Part shown: positions 60,210 to 64,000 of the stretch, piece by piece
Layout: each line of letters starts with the position of its first letter
Numbering within the stretch: the stretch's first letter is position 1
Assembly (NCBI RefSeq): GCF_047948215.1
Contig: NC_134457.1
Location: forward strand, 83,851,398-83,915,397
Origin: Lycorma delicatula
Lineage: Eukaryota > Arthropoda > Insecta > Hemiptera > Fulgoridae
Reading direction: 5' to 3'
Length of the DNA stretch: 64,000 nucleotides
Made by a program: the position numbers and the translations under genes
Notes under the pieces: model-generated
Told to the model about the DNA's origin: nothing
Seen by the model: the letters and a program-made list of their open reading frames with translations, nothing else
Databases searched by the model: none

Positions 60210-63200
60210 TATATAATAATAAAATTATATATATATATATATACGACGAATCAGGCTGACTTCGGCTTGATTATCAACCTAACCCGATGAGGGAGATAAT
60301 GGTATCTATATTTTCTTTCTTTTTCATAAATACTTTTTTAACCTTGTTCAATATTTAAGTAAATAAATATTAAACAAGTTGGCCTTACTTTTTGGTAAGG
60401 CCAACTTCTATAAGTTAGGCTGATTTAATGAAGCAAACTCCAGTAAATAAACTTTTAAGCTATAGAAAGTTGAATGGGACCCATATTTAAAATGTGAATT
60501 TAAAAAAAAAGTTTTTAAACTTTTAAAAGCCAAAAACAAATAGCATTAAATATTGTTTGATTTTTGTATTCGTAATAATATATATAAATAACTACTTAAT
60601 TTTATTACAGTATTTCCATTTTAACATTTTGTTTGAAAATAAGGAGCAGTACAGGAAAAGTATTCCAATCCTTTTCGGTTTTTTTTTGTATTATATATAA
60701 TGTTTCTTTCTAAAAAAGGTTTTTATATATTTTCTCTTTGTTTCAATGATATAAATAATAAATTTATATATTTAATTTCCCCCTCGTTTAAACTTAATTT
60801 CTAGGTAGGGCGCACAAACTGAATCTGATTATGTTTTACGTTACATGGTTACAAACAAACAGATCCTTGTCTCCTGCGCCGACTTATCTTCACACACATA
60901 TACCTCCACTGACTTCTATGAATGTGTAAACCGTTTGTACTTCATACCACTGAAAGCTAAACAATATATCAGTTACATGTACGGCGTTTGGTGTAAACTA
61001 CTTTGTATTTTCATCATTACCATCATCATAAGCTCTCTGCAGATTAGAGGCAGAATCTTTCCATCATTAATGAATTTTTCAATTCATATTTTTTTGTGGT
61101 CTACCGACAACCCATTAACTTTAGGGCCATAAATATTATCATTAAAGTATGGTAAATGATATTAAAAGAATTCAGTATACTAGTAAATTGAGTATATCTC
61201 AAGATATAAAAACGTTTAATCAATTTTAATTTTGAAAAACGTCTTTTGACCCTTAATTAAAGCTTTAAAAAAGCTTATTGGACTAATTTTTTTATAATGA
61301 AGCTCATATTTGAAAATTGTCCATTTCGTAAAATTAAATTATTTTATTCTATTAATTAATTTTTTAACAGATTTCCAAAAATTTGTAGAAATCGCTACTG
61401 CGCTTAGTCAGATTTTTTAAAGGAAAGTCGTGATAAGGGGGACCATCCTTTCTTAACATTTTGGAGTCTCCTGAACACGATTTTAGTAAGTTTATATACA
61501 TATGTACGTATGTATAACATTTTTTCGGCCGTTCTACCGGACGCAAATTTTAACTGATCTTGATGAAACATGGTAGGATGATGTAAACCTTGTCGAAATA
61601 GTACCATATTAATTTTCAAGCGAATCGGTTTACAGGAATCGGAGGCAAAAAACTGAGGTTTTTGGTACATTTTCAAGGTAACTTGTAAGGTTGTAATTTG
61701 GAAGGTGAACATGTTAGAAAACCAAAATTAGAATTTTACAAACACCAATAGGTGCGAGCTGGTTTCGAAATGGTCCCAAAACATCAAATTTTTAGTCTAA
61801 ATCAGATTTTTGCGAGCATCGTCAGGAGCGAGTTGGTTTCTCTATATAGTACTTAGTTTTGTAATAATAAAAAATGTGATCTGGTGTGAAGGAAAGAGGT
61901 TGGTGTCCAAAAAGGTTCTGAAGTTTTAACCGTCTTGGCTCTGTTTTAGGTCAATTTGAACCTTTACTTTGGTGTGATCTAGGCTCCAAAATCACAGAAA
62001 TTATTGGTAACAGTATCAAAGTGATTTGTTGGCAAATAGCAGTGTCAAGCAATTGATGCAGTCACAACTCAACTATGTGAAAAGAAGGAAGAAGAAATAA
62101 ATTATCCAAGTACAATATATTTATTGGAATAATACACAGTACCTCGCAGTATTTTATAAGAACACATGATACTAACATAAAATGGAAAAAAATCACCGAA
62201 AGATATATATAATATACCGATAGCAATATTATTTTTAAAAATTATTACAGCAGTGTAACATCTTTTTTTCTTAACTAAAACCGGAAACTCGCCGTTCTGA
62301 CACACTTATAGCGACAGTATTTTTTTAAGTTATTGTTTTACATTCTGTTGATTATGACTTAAATTATTGTAATTTATAATATCATAAAACATTTTCCTAT
62401 AATGCAGTACAATACTTCAGCTTATAAAAAGGGCCCGATAATAATTCCATTGCTATTTATTGTAAATTAGCCAGCTATTTAAAATATCTTCCTATCAATT
62501 TAAAATAGAATTAAAAAATTTTCGTTTTGCAGAAACAATATTACTGTGTCTATGAGTTTTTAAAAAATACTGATTAATAAATTTTTAAAACCGTGAATTT
62601 TGTGGATCTCCCTTTAACGTGTACATAATTATGTGCTCAAATAATTTTCCTTTACGCCTTCTGGATTTGGGGTGTTTTTTTTTTATTATATGCTTTTAGT
62701 TATATTTAAAATAATATAATATGGACTCTAATCACACCTGTTTTAACTTTCCCGACGAATGAAGGTAGAATAGATATATTAATGTGGAAAGTAAAGTAAT
62801 CGTGTCAAAAATAGGATATCGAGATTTTTACAAATTTTTACGTTTTTGGGACCGAGTAGTTCAACAAAAACATGTGTATTAGCTATATATGTGTGTACGT
62901 AGGTACATATGTAACTATGAATGTCGCACTACGTTTGGCCTTATATCTCAGTATTGATGGAATCGATTTTCTTCAAATTTGGCTCAAGTATTTCGATGTA
63001 TGGGACATTGATCATATTAAATATTTTTCAAAATTCGTTCGTCGGGTAGGGATATCGCGAAAAAACTAATTTCGATTTTCTTCAGAGCACTTCAGAAAAA
63101 ACTTTGACAAATTTGTTATCTACATTACACATACAAATATAATCCAAAAAACGTTTTTCAAAAATCAATCTTACATCTTAAAATAGAATTATATATATTT

Positions 63201-64000
63201 TACTTTATCTTCCTTCAGTTTTAATCGTTTTTTTTTAAATTTCTTGGAATTTTATATACAGGGATATTAAAAAATATCTATAATTTTTAAAAATTATAAA
63301 CTCCGGACTTTAAACACGGAAACTTTTTTCGAAAATGTTTACTTTCGTGCAGTAGCCTTTATTGGAGGGGTTGTTAGATTTAAAGAAAACTTTACTTAAG
63401 CAGATTTATTATACTTAAATTATATAAGAACAGTTTTAGAATTTTTTTTAATCCCCACCTATAAAATATATAATATTCTGTTTCTTTTTTTTGTTCTAAC
63501 TCTTTTAATTTTTATTATTCAATTTTTGTTTTGTTTTTCGCATTAAGGGTAATTGAAATTTAAGTATTTCTGGCCCCTATAATATACCCCCGACCCAAAA
63601 TGAAAGCAATTTTTTTCACATTATCATAAAACTTATACTTTATTTTTTCATTATTTTTTAAACAATTATTTTTAAATTTATTTATTTATTTTTTTGTTAA
63701 TGATCACCTCTTTATAAAAAAAAAAAATATTTATTAAATTGTCCTCGCAGAGTAAGGAAGCCTCCAAATTCAAACAATTTTTATTTGAAATTTAGAAATT
63801 TTGACGCTTAAATCTTATTTTGCTAATCATTATAATCAATAAAAAAAGCTCATACGTGGGCCCCAAAATTTTTAAAGAATCAAATATTTTTTAAACGTTT
63901 GTTATAAAAATAAAAGTTAGACTTTTAATGATTGAATTGCAAAGACTTTCCGGCTTTGCCTGAAGACTTGACCGACGTAGCCAGAAAATTCATGTAATAC
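60210..64000. other. AT-rich non-coding stretch with old repeats
   Basis: Contains an (AT)n tract at about 60226-60243 and a 13-bp-arm hairpin at 60376-60407. Segments with repeat-like complexity occur at 61480-61830 and 62850-63070; I cannot classify them. The 95-codon frame at 60845 and 65-codon frame at 62872 have no recognised domain and are not called as genes. Confidence 0.4.
60376..60407. repeat. Perfect inverted repeat, 13-bp arms, 6-nt loop
   Basis: The arm 'aagttggccttac' at 60376-60388 is repeated as its reverse complement at 60395-60407. A second AT-rich hairpin (about 60343-60377) lies directly before it. Confidence 0.88.

Noticed and set aside
60845..61132. 95-codon plus-strand frame
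   Set aside because: Its start is plausible, but it has no recognised domain, a low-complexity isoleucine run, and repeat-like surroundings.

Overview
The window is eukaryotic, AT-rich, repeat-dense DNA with no recognisable host gene. Evidence includes an RTE-type LINE, a decayed I-type LINE, mariner relics, several tRNA-derived SINE families with RNA polymerase III A/B boxes, long poly-A/T tracts and (CA)n/(CT)n/(TA)n microsatellites. This mix suggests an arthropod, most likely an insect with a large AT-rich genome. A hemipteran of the planthopper or lanternfly kind is my guess, but the sequence does not prove it.

Layout: 0-10 kb holds copies of two SINE families (A and B), a duplicated non-coding repeat, and a decayed coiled-coil/cysteine relic resembling the N-terminal part of Helitron-type proteins. 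At 13 kb lies the C-terminal half of an I-type LINE ORF1, with zinc-knuckle remnants. Near 14.6-15.6 kb and 32.6-33.7 kb sit two copies of an unclassified ~1 kb repeat. Three SINE-B copies cluster at 25.2-26.9 kb. From 27.4 to 30.4 kb (minus strand) a nearly complete but decayed I-type LINE ORF2 can be followed through endonuclease, reverse transcriptase, RNase H and C-terminal region, with a SINE-A nested in it. From 36.3 to 39.5 kb, two ~200-bp diverged terminal inverted repeats bound a 3.2-kb element carrying an unrecognised decayed gene; a second LINE tail adjoins it at 39.75-40.27 kb.

The one intact gene is the 985-codon RTE-type LINE polyprotein on the minus strand at 44.16-47.11 kb. 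It has endonuclease and reverse transcriptase motifs, an A-tail and an 11-bp target-site duplication, so it looks recent. Further right are the 5' end of an I-type LINE (48.7-49.2 kb), a cluster of a 33-bp-arm hairpin, (CA)n/(CG)n and (TA)n (52.3-52.7 kb), an ITR-bounded dead mariner (53.2-54.6 kb), a GC-rich patch (57.7-58.0 kb) and a second dead mariner (59.6-60.2 kb).

The elements do not form a pathway; they record successive insertions and decay. A recurring oddity is short, perfect inverted repeats (13-33-bp arms, 2-6-bp loops) at unrelated loci, some inside element-derived coding relics, which suggests local template-switch mutation. The best candidate for something undescribed is the 36.3-39.5 kb ITR-bounded element and its unknown cargo gene.
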